Shown here in pieces: positions 12,331 to 24,764 of a stretch of 64,000 nucleotides of DNA. The stretch lies in the NCBI GenBank assembly GCA_027943335.1, contig BSBK01003554.1:248001-312000 (forward strand). Reading direction: 5' to 3'. This DNA is from Chamaecyparis obtusa. Taxonomy: Eukaryota; Streptophyta; Pinopsida; Cupressales; Cupressaceae. Numbering within the stretch: the stretch's first letter is position 1; every line of letters begins with the position of its first letter. Below the pieces are notes generated by a model. It was given only the letters and a program-made list of their open reading frames with translations, was not told where the DNA came from and ran no database searches. The translations under genes and the position numbers were made by a program.

Positions 12331-13461
12331 ACACATGGAAATTTCTGTGAGTTTTGGGCCAAAAGTGCAGGAAAAAGGGTAAAGTGCAGATTTTAAAGGG
12401 AAAATAAAAGATTTAAATGATTTCAAAGGTCTCTCAATAGTTTGTGAATTATTTTTATTTCAAAATGGGGTGAGAGGCATTTAAGGAGTATTTTCATGAA
12501 GCAGAATCAAATTATTTCTTTTAAGGGTAGAGAATCAAATTTGTTGGAGAAATAATTGTAGGCATGAAGACAGTTGTAGATCAAGTTTGAAGATCAATTT
12601 TGGAGAGAAAATGGAGATATTTTGTGAAGAATTGACAACTGTCAGTTTGTTGAAAATAGCTCTTTTCCTATATCTCTCTTCTTCTCCATTGTTATACGGA
12701 TTGTGAAATTAACACTGCTAAGCAATATTATGGCTTTTGAGTCATGTTTTTTGTGATTTTCATGCTTTTGTAATTGTATTAAACTAGAGGTTTTCTAATG
12801 AAGAACAATGGAATACCTATCCTTTATTGGTGATGTCTTTGTATGTTTGTATTTAATTCTTGTATGTTAATTTGTAAGCCATTTTAATATACTGGCTACA
12901 AGGTGGCTATGAATTTGTTGTCTTAGTTTCTTTCAAGGAGATAGTAAATCTATGGGACAAATTCTGAGAGTTTAATTTTACATATGGATCTAATGTTTGG
13001 GTATTGGAGTGAGAAAAATGATTTGTAAGGAACTTCATTTAGATTTTGTGTGTTTGGATTTAGAAGGTTTATGGGGATATGCTTTTATTTGACTCTTTTG
13101 CCTAATTGATAAGGCACTGGTCTCTACTGGTTATGCATCTTTCATCATCAAATCTAAAATCAAATGAGTATTTACTTTCTAATTAAGAGAATATGTGTAT
13201 AATTTTTATTTACATAATACAAGTGTTTTTTAATGATTCTTTGAAGAAATGAATCCTAGGTTAGCCTGCCCGAGTCTAGAAATCAAAAAGAAGAAGGATT
13301 TATCCTTGTCACATATGCCATTTTCCTAGTTCTCAGAACACTTGTGTAAGTGGGATCTTGCACAAGATTGGTTGTCTTCAATGCTTATTTCTTACTGTTA
13401 TGAGAATTATGGGGTTATGTCAAAGGGAAGTCAACGTACATGCAGATTTATGTTTTAATTA

Positions 13462-14359
13462 TGATGCAGGGGCATTCTTGGTCCTCGGTGAATCTGCATA
13501 GGTGGTTTGTTATTTGGCCGGTGTTACTCGGTTGCAGCCTTAACCGATGGTCTTAGTTATTGAAGGAAGCACAGTCACCAATGAAACTCGGTGAAACCTC
13601 TAGTGCTTGGTGGAACTGATGCTCGAAAATGCCCGTGTTGCTTGGTGTTGCTTAGCTTGGTCGGTTATTTCATTGATGCTTGATTGTTTCTCTGGCACTC
13701 ACTAGTTGGTCTTACCATCTAGAGTTCTTGAAGATTTGCTTGGCTAACTTGGTGCATTTATTGTTGGTATCTTTTATTGGATTCTCCTATGTGGATCTGG
13801 AGGCCGACATGTTGAAATAAATATTTGTAAGGCTATTTGAGAGCCAACTTGTAATGCATTTAATATATGTTTGTAAGAGTTAATTATTTCATCTAGCTGA
13901 CTTGTGGTTGATGATTAGTATTTATAGGATATTTGGGTAGATGTTTTAGGCATCAACAATGGTAGAGAACTAGATAAGTGAAGTTGTGGAAAAGATCCCA
14001 TGAGATCTTACAAATCAAATTGATTTTTGATAGTTTGTATTAGCAGAGCTAGTGGTTGCATACTTGGAGACAAGGAGATTGCTTGGAGGCTTGCAAGCTC
14101 AAGTTTAGATCTTCCTTAGGGTTTCCATCAGTTGCTGATAGTTTTCAAAACTGAACTAGCTAGAGTTGTATTGGATTTGATTGATCTTGCAAAATTACTT
14201 CTGATTGTAATTGGCCCTAACACGAAAGGCCTTACAGCTGGGCATGTTAATGAAAATTTGAGTTAAAATAATTGTTGTGTTGAGTTATTCCACTCTGTTG
14301 TTCTATTGCTACAAGGTTGGACTATCCTTAATTGGATCCCCCTACCTTGATCTGCGTTA
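13462..14359 (+). repeat. 5' LTR (898 bp) of the nested gag-protease element
   Basis: It matches 16364-17261 over its whole length; both are 898 bp with scattered substitutions. It ends CTGCGTTA where the partner ends TTGCGTCA. Confidence 0.92.
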
Positions 14360-14715
14360 GGTGGTATTAGAGAAGAGGTTGATCTTGTTTGTGGAGTGAA
14401 GGTTGATCTTGTGAAGGTTGATCCTGTGAAATTGATCTTGTTGGCGAGGAGATCATATGATCTTAGTTGCAGATCTATGGCACTGAACTTGTGGAATCTG
14501 CCCTAGTTGTTTGTGTGAGGTAGCAGGTTGCAATCTGACTTGCATACAACTTGGAGATCATCACAAGGTGGTTAGTGTAGGGTTTGTTGCAGAGGGTATT
14601 TTTTCTTATCTTTAAGGATTCCTCTGAGAAGATTGGACCCTAGAGTAATTGCTGATCTTTGTGATACTGTGGAATCTAGGATTACAGAGAAGGTGAAATC
14701 AAATTTCAGATCTAA

Positions 14716-16128
14716 GATGGAGTTGATGAAGACTGACATGGTCGCTGAGATCATGAGAGCTATGATTGGTGTACCTTGAAATGTTGGTACTGAGGATGGT
14801 TATGAGGAAGCTACTAAAGACTTTGAAGATGTTGGATCTAGTGGTGATGACCAGAGAGATAGATCTGGTGAAGACAAAACTAGTTGGTTACATAGATCTG
14901 GAGATCAGTTAAGTAACAGTTACCAAATGGAAGTTTCTACTTTCTCTGGTACCTTGAAACCTGAGAACTTGATTGATTGGATTGGTGAACTTGAAGATTT
15001 CTTTGAGCTGGAAGAAATTGAAGATCCTCTTCGGGTGAGATTGACACAGACTAAGTTGAAAGGATGCGCTGCTCTTTGGTGGAAAGAATTACAAAGAGAT
15101 AGAGAAGATGAAGGTGAAATGAAGATCAATCGGTGGAGGTTGATGGTGACTAAATTGAAAGCTAAGTTCATACTAGTTGACTATGAGCTTGACTTGTTTA
15201 AGAAGTTGCAGAATCTAAAGCAGAAGGATTTGTCTATTGAAGATTATACTGAGGAGTTCTACAAACTTACTATTCAGTTTGGACATAGAGAACTTAGTAA
15301 GGAAAAGGTAGCTCAATATGTGAATGGTTTGAGATTCAATATTCAGGATGAGCTTGGTATGCTGAGATTGACTCTATTGAAGATGCTTATCAATATGCTC
15401 TAAAGGCAGAAGATAAATTGAAAAGGAAACAACATAGTAACTCCCAAGGGAAGGAAAAGAATGATTACCTGGTGAAGGATAAATTGATTAATGCAGAAGA
15501 TGAACAAAAACTTGTAGAATCAAAGAAGAAGATAGGTAGAGTTATATTTAAGGGTACTTGCTATAAATGTGGAGAGGAAGGACACCATTATTTTGAGTGT
15601 ACACAAAAGAAGCTTGGTGATGGACGAACTACTGTGGTGAATGAGAATGTGGAGAATGAACCTAAATCTAAGAACTTACTTGTTTGGCGAACATTTCTCG
15701 GTACAAAGGTGGATCCTTGTCAAAGGAGTAACTTGTTTAGGACTTGATGCAAGTCTAGAGGTAAAATCTATAATGTTATTGTTGATAGTGGTAGTACTAA
15801 TAAACTTGTTGCTGACGACATGGTTCAGAAACATGATTTGAATAGAATGAAGCATCCTTGTCCTTATAGGATTGGCTAGTTGCAAGATGATCATGCTCTG
15901 GAAGTAAGAGAACAGTGCTTTATTGATATTCAAATTGGCCAGTACAAGGATCTTGTGTTATGTGATATTGTGAAAATGAATAGTTGTGATATATTGCTCG
16001 ATAGACCTTGGCAATATGATTGTAGAGCTATGTATGATTGTGTCAAAAATGTGTTTATTGTTGAGAAGGATGACATGAAGTTTTCCTTGGTGCCTTTGTG
16101 GATACAATGCTCGGTAGGAGAAGCCTGA
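14716..16128 (+). pseudogene. Ty3 gag-protease frame, broken
   Basis: Gag is clearest at 14927-15403: FSGTLKPENLIDWIGELEDF, then LKGCAALWWKELQ, then ILVDYELDLFKKLQ and YVNGLRFNIQDEL. A one-base shift near 15370 moves the frame; the gag C terminus resumes at about 15371-15747 with a CCHC knuckle (CYKCGEEGHHYFEC). After a TGA at about 15745 the protease follows with VDSGSTNKLVADDM, catalytic D kept, and later DILLDRPWQYD. It ends at 16126-16128 with nothing recognisable before the 3' LTR. The stops at about 14779, 15745 and 15878 plus the frameshift mean no intact product. Confidence 0.88.
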
Positions 16129-16363
16129 GTATTGGTAGCTGAGTTGAGTTGGTGGATCCTGAAGGTATGGATGATCAGTGTGAAGAATAGACCTGTGTGT
16201 TGTTGAGAAAAGACTTGAAAAGATAGAGGAAGTTGAAGTAGAAGAGTATGCAAAGTGAAAAGTTGGAAGACTTGTATGTGAAGAAATAGCTCAGGGTTTA
16301 TGTGCTAAATCCCAGAAGATGTTCTTCCAGCATATGAGAACATCTTTTCAAACCTGGGGTGTC

Positions 16364-17261
16364 TAATGTAGGGGCATTCTTGGTCCTTAGTGAATCTGCA
16401 TAGGTGGTTTGTTATTTGGCCAATGTTACTCAGTTGTAGCCTTAACTGATGGTCTCGATTATTGAAGGAAACTTGGCCGCTGATGGAACTCAGTGAAACC
16501 TCTGGTACTTGGTGGAACTGGTGCTCAATAATGTCTGTGTTGCTCAGTGTTGCTTAGCTTGGTCTGTTGTTTCACTGATGCTCGATTATTTCTCTCGTGC
16601 TCGATAGTTGGTCTTACCGACTGGAGTTCTTGAAGATTTTCTTGGCTGACTTGGTGCATTTATTGTTGGTATCTTTTATTAGATTCTCCTATGTGGATAT
16701 GGAGGCTGACATGTTGAATTAAATGTTTGTAAGGCTATTTGAGAGTCGACTTGTATTGTATTTAATATTTATTTGTAAGAGTTAATTGTTTCATCCAGCT
16801 GACTTGTGGCTAAAGATTAGTATTTATAAGATGTTTGGGTAGATGTTTTAGGCATCAACAGTGGTAGATAACTAGATAAGTGAAGTTGTGGAAAAGATCT
16901 TGCAAGATCTTGCAGATCAGATCGATTTTTGATAGTTTTTATTAGCAGAGCTAGTGGTTGCATACTTGGAGACAAGGAGATTGCTTGGAGGCTTGCGAGC
17001 TCAAGTTTAGATTTGCCTTAGGGTTTCCATCAATTGCTAATAGTTTTCAGAACTGAACTAGCTAGAGTTGTATTAGATTTGATTGATCTTGTAGAATTAC
17101 TTTTGATTGTAATTGGCCCTAATACAGAAGGCCTTACAGCCGGGCATGTTAATGAAAATTTGAGTTAAAACAATTGTTGTGTTGAGCTATTTCGCTGTGT
17201 TGTTCTTTTGTTGCAAGGTTGGATTGTCCTTAATTGGATCCCCCTACCTTGATTTGCGTCA
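16364..17261 (+). repeat. 3' LTR (898 bp) of the nested gag-protease element
   Basis: It is preceded by the purine-rich ACCTGGGGTGTC, a plausible polypurine tract, and followed by the AATTA target duplication. Confidence 0.92.
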
Positions 17262-17448
17262 AATTAGGTACACCCACCTGAGTGTGTGGAGCTTGAAGTG
17301 AAGAAGGTTTGTAGGCCTTGTCAATGTTAGCTTTTCTTGCCCCTTAGTTTGTAGGAAGAAGAAGATTTTGTAAATTAGATGAATATCCCATGTCTTGTTT
17401 TCATTTTCTCTTTTATAATTGAAGGATACAAGAAAAATCCCTCACAAA

Positions 17449-17470
17449 TTGGTGACTCTACTGGGGAACC
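17449..17470 (+). promoter_or_regulatory. Primer-binding site of the giant element (Tat/Ogre kind)
   Basis: TTGGTGACTCTACTGGGGA begins two bases after the 5' LTR end. It resembles the TGGCGACTC...CTGGGGA sites of plant Tat/Ogre elements, usually assigned to an Arg tRNA; the exact tRNA was not checked. A second similar string, TGGCGACTCTACC, occurs at about 17707. Confidence 0.75.
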
Positions 17471-18059
17471 ATTGCATAGAGTCAGTTCTAAACAAAAATT
17501 GTGATATAATCTCACCAAATGTGAGTGGCGAGTCTGATGTCTTTGTTTGATCAATGCATTCCTAGAATGAAATTGTGAATGTATTTGCAGTCCTGAAAAA
17601 TAGTTTATACCCTATTGAAGTTGTGTTGTGAGTTTGTTGGTTTTAAAGAAGATTCAAAGTTGGGAAAGGTTTCTTAGTTGATTCAGATTTTTCCTCTGCA
17701 AAGAGGTGGCGACTCTACCGACATTTTGAAAGGTGATTTGGAGGAGACTTCAGATTAGTTTTTTAACAACAGTCATAACACTTCTAGGTATTTTGATTTT
17801 CATATACAAGTTCTTCATGAAAATCATGTGCATAAAAATTGTTTCCCTATTCAGTGAATACTAGCACTAAGTGAGAGGGAAGAGATTAGTGATTTTTGCA
17901 TACAAGTCTATTGAGTAGATGCAGCTGTTATGATTTAATGGTGTATGCAAATTATTTGGAAAGGGATATGTCAGTTTTATTATGTATAAAATCTGCATAA
18001 GTAATGTATGCTTGAGTTTTCAATTACAAGGTTATGGTTACTTGTAGAAGAAATTAGAG

Positions 18060-20120
18060 ATGTATTTTGAATTTTTCCAGCCTTGTGTATCTCCAAATGT
18101 AATCATGTCCCATAGAACATCCCAACTAGGAGATAAAAGAGGTTTTAAGTTTTATTCACCTCTAGATTTTGAGGGCATTCTTGGTTACCCAAATGCAATA
18201 CCCCCAGAAATAAAAAAATTCCAGCCTAAATTTAGTGGGGGAAAAGAAGAGTTAGTTGAAAAAAAATTTGAACGCATTCATGGATTTGATGAAAGATTTT
18301 GAGGTCAGCCATGAAGATGTAATCATGAGATTGTTTGTACAATCACTAGTGGGAAGTGTTAGGGAATGGTATTCAGTTTTGTCTCACTACTCCATTTGTT
18401 CATGGAAGGAATTTGAATCAACATTTAATGAGACCTATGGAGAATTCATTTGTGAGTACAATTTGTGAGTTGATCTTGTGGGCATTCACATAGAAAAGGA
18501 TGAGTTAGTGAATGTTTTTAATTTCAGATTTGGGAAAGCATTAAATAAAATTATTGAGAGATGTAGACCCCATAATGCATTATCTTTGGTTATTTATTTG
18601 GCTGCATTTGATAGTAAGATGAGTTTCTTGTTAAGGGACAAGGAACCACAAAATTTGTATCATGCTTTTTAGTTGGCAGTGGATATAGAAAGAATGAAGA
18701 AGTTTGGATTACCAAAACTTCATGGTGCTAAAAATGCAAGATTTCATGAGGTGGCTTTCCCAAATGCTGGCACTAACTCAGAGGTTCTAGTAAGTAATAA
18801 AAACCATGGTGAGTGTTGTGACCCAATTGGTGTAGTTTCATCTAACAAAAATCAGGTTGAGCCTCTAAAGTTGTATCAAATTTCTAAGCTTGATGTTGTT
18901 TGCAATATGTATAATCAGCCCCAAGTTGAAACTAAAAATGAGATAGATGATTTGGGGGTAAATGAATCTTCAACAATGACAATTCAAGAGAAACAATATG
19001 ATGAAGTTGTTGTAGGGAATAATGATAATGCTAGTGATCTTTCCATTAATTCTTGTGATTGTTTGGTTGATAAATATGTTGATTCCTATGAGCCTAGAGT
19101 GATGCCTTCTTTTTCTAAATTGTAGTGGGATGCTTGTCATATTAATAATTTTCATGACTCAGAATTTGAGGCATTTATTATTTTTGAAAGTGATGATGTC
19201 ATATCAGAGATGAATTCAGTTACTGGGCATGAGTTAGTGTCAGCATTTTCAAATTCTTCTATTAATATGGAGAATTCAAAATATGAAAATGAAAATTGTT
19301 TAAGTGAGAATTTGGTTGAAAGTACTAAAGTTGATTTGCTTTCAGATTTGCATGAACCAGTTTATGAGATATTCCAAGAAGGCATTTTTTACGATTATGA
19401 GATTGACATTGATTATGACTCTTCACCAGAAATGGAGGTCAACTTATTGGATGTAAATATTGGTGGTTGTGATATTGTTAATGGTATGAAAATAATGTCT
19501 TGTCAAACATAAATTGACAATGCTGATAGTGTTCCCTATTACAATGATTTATGCCTGGGAGACATGTGCTAAGATGAGGACATATGTAATGGACTACCTG
19601 CTGACTTGTTCATGCCACATTTTGAAATGTTTCATGAGAAGATGAAAGATGTTTCAAGTTTTACATCATAATATTTGTTTCAGCTAGAGGTATGTGTGTT
19701 TCTCCAAGAATGTGATGAAAAGTGTGCTGATGATATGTTTTTAAAAGATGTTGAAATGACTTAGCAAGGATGTATCAACTATTAGATAGAATTTGAGTCT
19801 TTTATTTTCCCAATCCAACATATTGATGTTTTTCGGAATGAACTGAATTTGAAGCCACAAGTTGTGGTTCATAGTGATTTTCTTGAACATTTACATGGTA
19901 TGCATAGAGTTGAATTTCATAAGTTCTATTTTGATGTTTAAGGAATTTTTGAAGAAAGCCAACATATTTCCAACTTCGTAGTTGAGTCAAAATGTTTTCC
20001 TCCTCAACTGGTTAGAAATTTCAAAGAGTGTGATACTTTTAAGTTGCACAATGATCAATACTTTTAGAATTTTGATGGTTTTCAAATGTTTCATGATATT
20101 GAAGGTGTTGATTATCTTAT
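18060..20120 (+). pseudogene. Gag-like frame of the giant element with a long unrecognised tail
   Basis: The N-terminal part (18060-18302) contains GYPNAIPPEIKKFQPKFSGG; after a frameshift near 18260-18300 it continues with SHEDVIMRLFVQSLVG, then SKMSFLLRDKEPQNLYHAF at about 18630-18670. These match gag of the element at 50577-64000 (PNAIPNEIRKK, EHEDVIMKLFVQSL, GKMSYLLRDKNPHTLRDAF). From about 18700 to 20120 the same frame runs on as an acidic region with no knuckle, protease or RT and no motif I recognise. At least ten stops interrupt it, including 18466, 18670, 19123 and 19510. Confidence 0.8.
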
Positions 20121-20443
20121 ATGATATGCTAGAGGTATGTGACAGTGTGTTTGATCATGTTAGTGAAAGTAATGTTTTCAGATTACCTTTGATTTGTAGA
20201 AATGAGAATTATATCTTTGATAGACGTAAATGTTGATTCTCACTATTAGAGTTTGAATTTTTTTGTAAATGTCTATACATTTGTAAAGTTTCTTTTCTTT
20301 CAATTGTTTGATGGTTGGTTTAGGGTTCCCTTGTTTCTGGAGAAAGAGAAGGGTTTCATTTTCCTTTTGATTGGTATGTTGTACCATGAGATTATGATTT
20401 CTCTGCATGCCCACATGGGGCACACGTCCCTAGTCAGAGCCAC

Positions 20444-23400
20444 TATTGGAGCTCAAAAATCTTGGATAGATTTTGAGTCCATATTCTAAAATTTTCCCTA
20501 AGGCAAAGTTAGTGCCCTTGAAAATCATTGTAAAAGGCCAAGTTTGAGTACAGAGGCAAAAAGGACTTGTTGTTTTTCATGAGGAACTACTTGGGGGATG
20601 TGTTCATCACCTATCTCTAAGCATATGCAATGGGTTTCAGCTCTCAGATTTCAGTTCTCGTGTGTTTAGGAGATAGTCATTTAGAGGTGTTAATCCAAAT
20701 TTGCATTGTGTTTCCAGAATTTCATAAAGTGACCCATTTTAGAGGATTGCATCTTGTGCCCAGTTGATATTCATGATATGAGGGTTGTTGTATTATGTTG
20801 TAGGCATGAGAGTGAGTCTCCATGACCATTTTTAACCCCCCATGAGTTGGTTTGATCAGTTTTCTAGAGCCATTCTGTTTGCAATTAATTAAATGTTCGA
20901 GTGTGCAGAATTCAAAATTTAAATGACCTACTTTGAGGTCTCATAAGTTGCACTCGGCTCAAGGAAAAGATCAATTGAAAGTTTTTATACATTATAGACA
21001 TGGAAATGTCCCTCTCTATTGATTTGTGGACCTTGACCAATCATCTGGTCACTTTTCCAGTCCCATTCCAAATCTAGTTTCTGCATATTTCACTTTTTTA
21101 AATTCAGAAAATTGTAAAGTGTTGACTTTGGTGTTTAATTATAATTGACCTTTTGATCACCTCGGCAAGCTAATTATGGATTCATTTTACTTGTGTGGGA
21201 GTGAATCAATACCTAGGGTTTTGGATCATAAGGGTTTCATTTGATAAGTTTCCAAAGTCAAATTTGAAGGTGTTTTATGCAAATTTGCAGTGTGGGTGTA
21301 ATCAATGTTCTGAATGGACATGTTTGCTAAGTGATATTTCGAAGCCCAAATATTTTCATGAAAATTCCTTTGACACATGTACTCACATGTTGGAAGTGAA
21401 TGTAAGTCTCAAATGGCGTGCTTATGTGAGGCCTTTTGATCAGTTTTCAAGGCTGTTTCCAGAGGCCAATTGTTGCTTTTGGGCAATCTTGTAGAGGCAC
21501 AGTGAATGTATTGATGTGATTGAAATTTTGACATGGCATGGATTGATTCCAGTAAGTGGCTACATTCTGGATGAACTGGAGGTAAAAATGGTGTGCAGGA
21601 TGTTACTCCATAATTTTTCTTCCTAGTTGATGTTCACATCAAGTGTGAAATTGCACTGGTTCTGTGTGTTTTTTTTAATCCTCTCATGCTTTACATTTCT
21701 CTTGAAGTGCTGAGCACACTCAAATATTTTCGAGGAACTGAGTATGCCCTATTCTATGAGGTGTTATGCATACTGTATTAAACACATTAAGCATGCCATA
21801 TTTTCTTAGAGTGCTAAAAATGCTATATTTCCAAAGTATTGAACTTACCATTTAAAAAATTGAGCAGGGCATGTATCTTTTAAGTGTTGCACATTGTTCT
21901 TGGTGTGTGCACTTGAATCCATGGTGTGCACACTTGTCTCAGAGGTGTGTGCTGGCATTGTGCTACACACTTTGTTTGTGAGTGTGTTGGAGTGAAGGGT
22001 GCACATTGTTTTATATTATGCATACAAAGCAGGAAGGGTGTAGACTTGTTTGAAGAGGATGTGCACACCAAATCAAAGAGGCATCACATCAAGTGGAGGA
22101 GGTTGCCAAGGAAAGGAGGTGCATACCAGTTTAAGAGGATGTGTGCACTAAATCAAAGAGGCAAAACATCAAGTGGAGGAGGCTACCAAAGAAAGGATGT
22201 GCGTACCAATTTAAAGGGTTGTGTGCACCATTGCAATGGTGCGTGCCATAGAAAGTGATGCAAGGTGCGTACTTTGCAGGTGTGTGCACCATTGTTTGCA
22301 AGGGGAAATAAAAATTTGCAAGGTGTGCATTAGATGCAAAACACAAACACATCATAAAGCAGTTAAACCAAAGGAAAAAGAAAAAAGAGACAGAGAAAAT
22401 GTGCCAGACGAAGGTAAATTTGCAAAGGGTGTGCATGTGGGTTTATCCCACATGCACCCCGATTTGGTCTTAAGAAGTTTTTAAAAGGAAAGTGCACAAG
22501 TAGAGATGTAAAGTGAAAGGAAAGAGGCAAGTGGCCGCCTCTTGGACTTTTGTGGGCCTTGACTATGTGCTTGCCAATTGGGTGCACAAAGAGACTTTTA
22601 AATGAAAGTATTTAAAATTATGAGATGTTTAATCCCACATTGGTCGGGATGGGGGAAATTGAAGAGTTTAAATGGAAAAAAACTCACATAACACTATGAA
22701 GAAAGAATAGGAGGCTCTCTATGCATGCACTGGTGGTGCATTGGGATGCGTGCCAATGACCAAAAAACCCAAAATTTTGTAGAAAGTGGACAGTTGACCT
22801 GGTAGTAAAGTGGACACGTGGAAAATTATTGTGTAATCTCCAAATAGGCTTGCGGTTAGCACTAACATCTGGAGATTCAGAGATGGCAGTTAAGTTGCCT
22901 GGTCGCTAGATCTTGTGATGGTTGCAATTAGTGGCCTAGCATTCTAAGATTCAAAGAATGAGTAGTCACCCAATCTCCAAATAGAAGAGCAGTTAGAGAT
23001 ATTATCTGGAGAATAGGAGAGCAGTTAGTCTCTGAATCTCCAGATGCCAGCGGTTAACGAGAGTGCATTCTAAGATTCATAGATAGCTTAGTTGCCCAAT
23101 CTCTAGATCAAGTTATAGTTAGAGCCAACATTTAGAGAATTGGAGATGGAGGTTAACTAACCATGTTGCGCAATCTCCAAATGGTGGCAGTTAAGTAGAC
23201 GACATTCCGAGATTAGGAGAATGCTTTGTTCGCCCAATCTCCAAATGGAACCATAGTTAAGAGTTGCATCCAGAGATTATGAGAATAGGCTTGTCGCGAG
23301 ATCTCTAGATGTAACCCCACTTAGAAGTTGAATTCAGAGAATTGGAGAATGAAGTAGTCTTCGAATCTCTAGATCAAGGTGGTCAAGTTAGGGTTAATGT

Positions 23401-24759
23401 GAGCATTTAGTTAGCTTGTGACACATGGCAGTTTCTGGTGAGTTCTGGGCCAAAAGTAAAGGAAAAAGGGTAAAGTGCATATTTTAAAGGGAAAATAAAA
23501 GATTTAAATGATTTCAAAGGTCTCTCAATAGTTTGTGAAGTATTTTTATTTCAAAATGAGGTGAGAGGCATTCATAGAGCATTTTCAAGAAGCAAAATCA
23601 AATCATTTCTTTGAAGGGTAGAGAATCAAATTTGTTGGAGAAATGGTTGCAGACATGAAGGCAGTTGTAGGAGATCAAGTTTGAAGATCAATTTTGGAGA
23701 GAAGATGGAGATATTTTGTGAAGAATTGACAACTGTCAGTTTGTTGAAACTTTCTCTCTTTTCCTATATCTCTCTTCTTCTCCATTGTTATAGGGATGGC
23801 AAAATTAACACTGCTAGGCAATATTCTGGCTTTTGAGTCATGTTTTTTGTGGTTTTCATGGTTTTGTAATTGTATTGAACCAGAGGCTTTGTAATGAAGA
23901 ATAATGGCATCTCTATCCTTTATTGGTGATATCTTTGTATGTTTGTATTGAATTCTTGTATGTTAATCTGTAAGGCATTTTAATATACTGGCTACAAGGT
24001 GGGTGTGAATTTGTTGTCTTAGTTTCTTTCAAGGAGAGAGTAAATCTCTAGGATAAATTCTGAGAGTTTAATTTTGCATATGGATCTGATGTCTGGGTAT
24101 TGGAGTGAGAAGAATGATTTGTAAGGCACTTCATTTGGCTTTTGTGTGTTTTGATTTAGAACGTTTTTGGGGATATGCTTTTATTTGACTCTGTTTCCCA
24201 ATTGATAAGACACTGGTCTCTACTCGTTATGCACCTTTCATCATCAAATCTAAAATCAAATGAATATTTACTTTCTGTTGAAGAGCATATGTTTATAACT
24301 TGTATTTGTAGAATACAGGTGTTGTTTAATGATTCTTTGAAGAAATGAATCCTAGGTTAGCCTGCCTGAGTTTAGAACTCAAAGAGAAGAAGGATTTATC
24401 CTTGTCACATATGCCATTTTCCTAGTTCTTAGAATACTTGTGTAAGTGAGATCTTGCACAAGATTGGTTGAGTCTTCAATGTTTATTTCTTACTGTTTTG
24501 AGAATTATCCACAATCTTTGTCTGCATAGTGGGGTTGTCAAAGGGAAGTCATCATACATGTAGATTTATGTTTTAATTAGGTACACCCGCCTGAGTGTGT
24601 GGAGCTTGAAGTGAAGAAGGTTTGTAGGCCTTGTCAATGTTAGCTTTTCTTGCCCCTCAGTTTGTAGAAAGAAGCTGATTTTGTAAATTAGATGAATATC
24701 CCATGTCTAGTTTTCATTTTCTCTTTTAGAATTGAAGGATACAAGAAAAATACCTAACA
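20444..24759 (+). repeat. 3' LTR of the giant element (4316 bp, uninterrupted)
   Basis: This complete copy preserves the empty TRIM site at about 20790-20794 and the empty Ty3 site at about 24574-24578. It ends CCTAACA followed by the TACCC target duplication. The U3 part holds GTGTGCAC-rich sequence (about 21890-22450) and a minisatellite of about 64 bp (about 22838-23400). Confidence 0.9.
22838..23400 (+). repeat. Degenerate ~64-bp minisatellite in U3 of the 3' LTR
   Basis: This is the counterpart of the array at 11743-12330, with the same order of units (AATCTCCA...ATCTGGAGATT). Several units here keep CG steps that have become TG or CA in the other LTR, as in TTCGCCCAATCTCC. Confidence 0.8.
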
Positions 24760-24764
24760 TACCC

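Larger units (their letters stand above)
13462..17261 (+). mobile_element. Gag-protease-only Ty3 element nested in the giant LTR
   Basis: LTRs of 898 bp each (13462-14359, 16364-17261) flank a 2.0-kb interior. The target duplication AATTA (13457-13461 and 17262-17266) is exact, and the uninterrupted homologue at about 24574 shows the unoccupied sequence. The left LTR starts TGATGCAGGGGC and the right TAATGTAGGGGC; a diverged Met-tRNA site (TGGTATTAGAG, 14362) follows the 5' LTR. The interior encodes gag and protease only; no RT, RNase H or integrase is present, so it is non-autonomous. Its gag resembles that of the chromovirus at 42665-48992. Confidence 0.93.
8991..17446 (+). repeat. 5' LTR of the giant element, interrupted by two insertions
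   Basis: It matches 20444-24759 from TATTGGAGCT to the terminal ...CACA. It is interrupted by the TRIM at 9342-9676 and the Ty3 element at 13462-17261. The last part (17264-17446) carries GGTACACCCACCTGAGT, also found in the LTR of the element at 50577-64000. Confidence 0.9.
8991..24759 (+). mobile_element. Giant-LTR non-autonomous Ty3 (Tat-like, LARD-type) element with nested insertions
   Basis: Two long direct copies, 8991-17446 and 20444-24759, flank a 3.0-kb interior. Removing the nested TRIM and Ty3 insertions, each with its 5-bp target duplication, leaves a 5' LTR of about 4311 bp against 4316 bp for the 3' LTR. The target duplication TACCC is present at 8986-8990 and 24760-24764. A primer-binding site of the Tat/Ogre kind (TTGGTGACTCTACTGGGGA) follows the 5' LTR. 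The interior encodes only a broken gag-like frame, with no protease, RT or integrase, so it must have moved with enzymes from another element. Both LTRs start TATTGG rather than TG. Confidence 0.9.

Noticed and set aside
8991..24759. Segmental or tandem duplication explaining the two 4.3-kb copies
   Set aside because: Exact TACCC target duplication, a primer-binding site at the inner edge and gag-like interior fit LTRs better.
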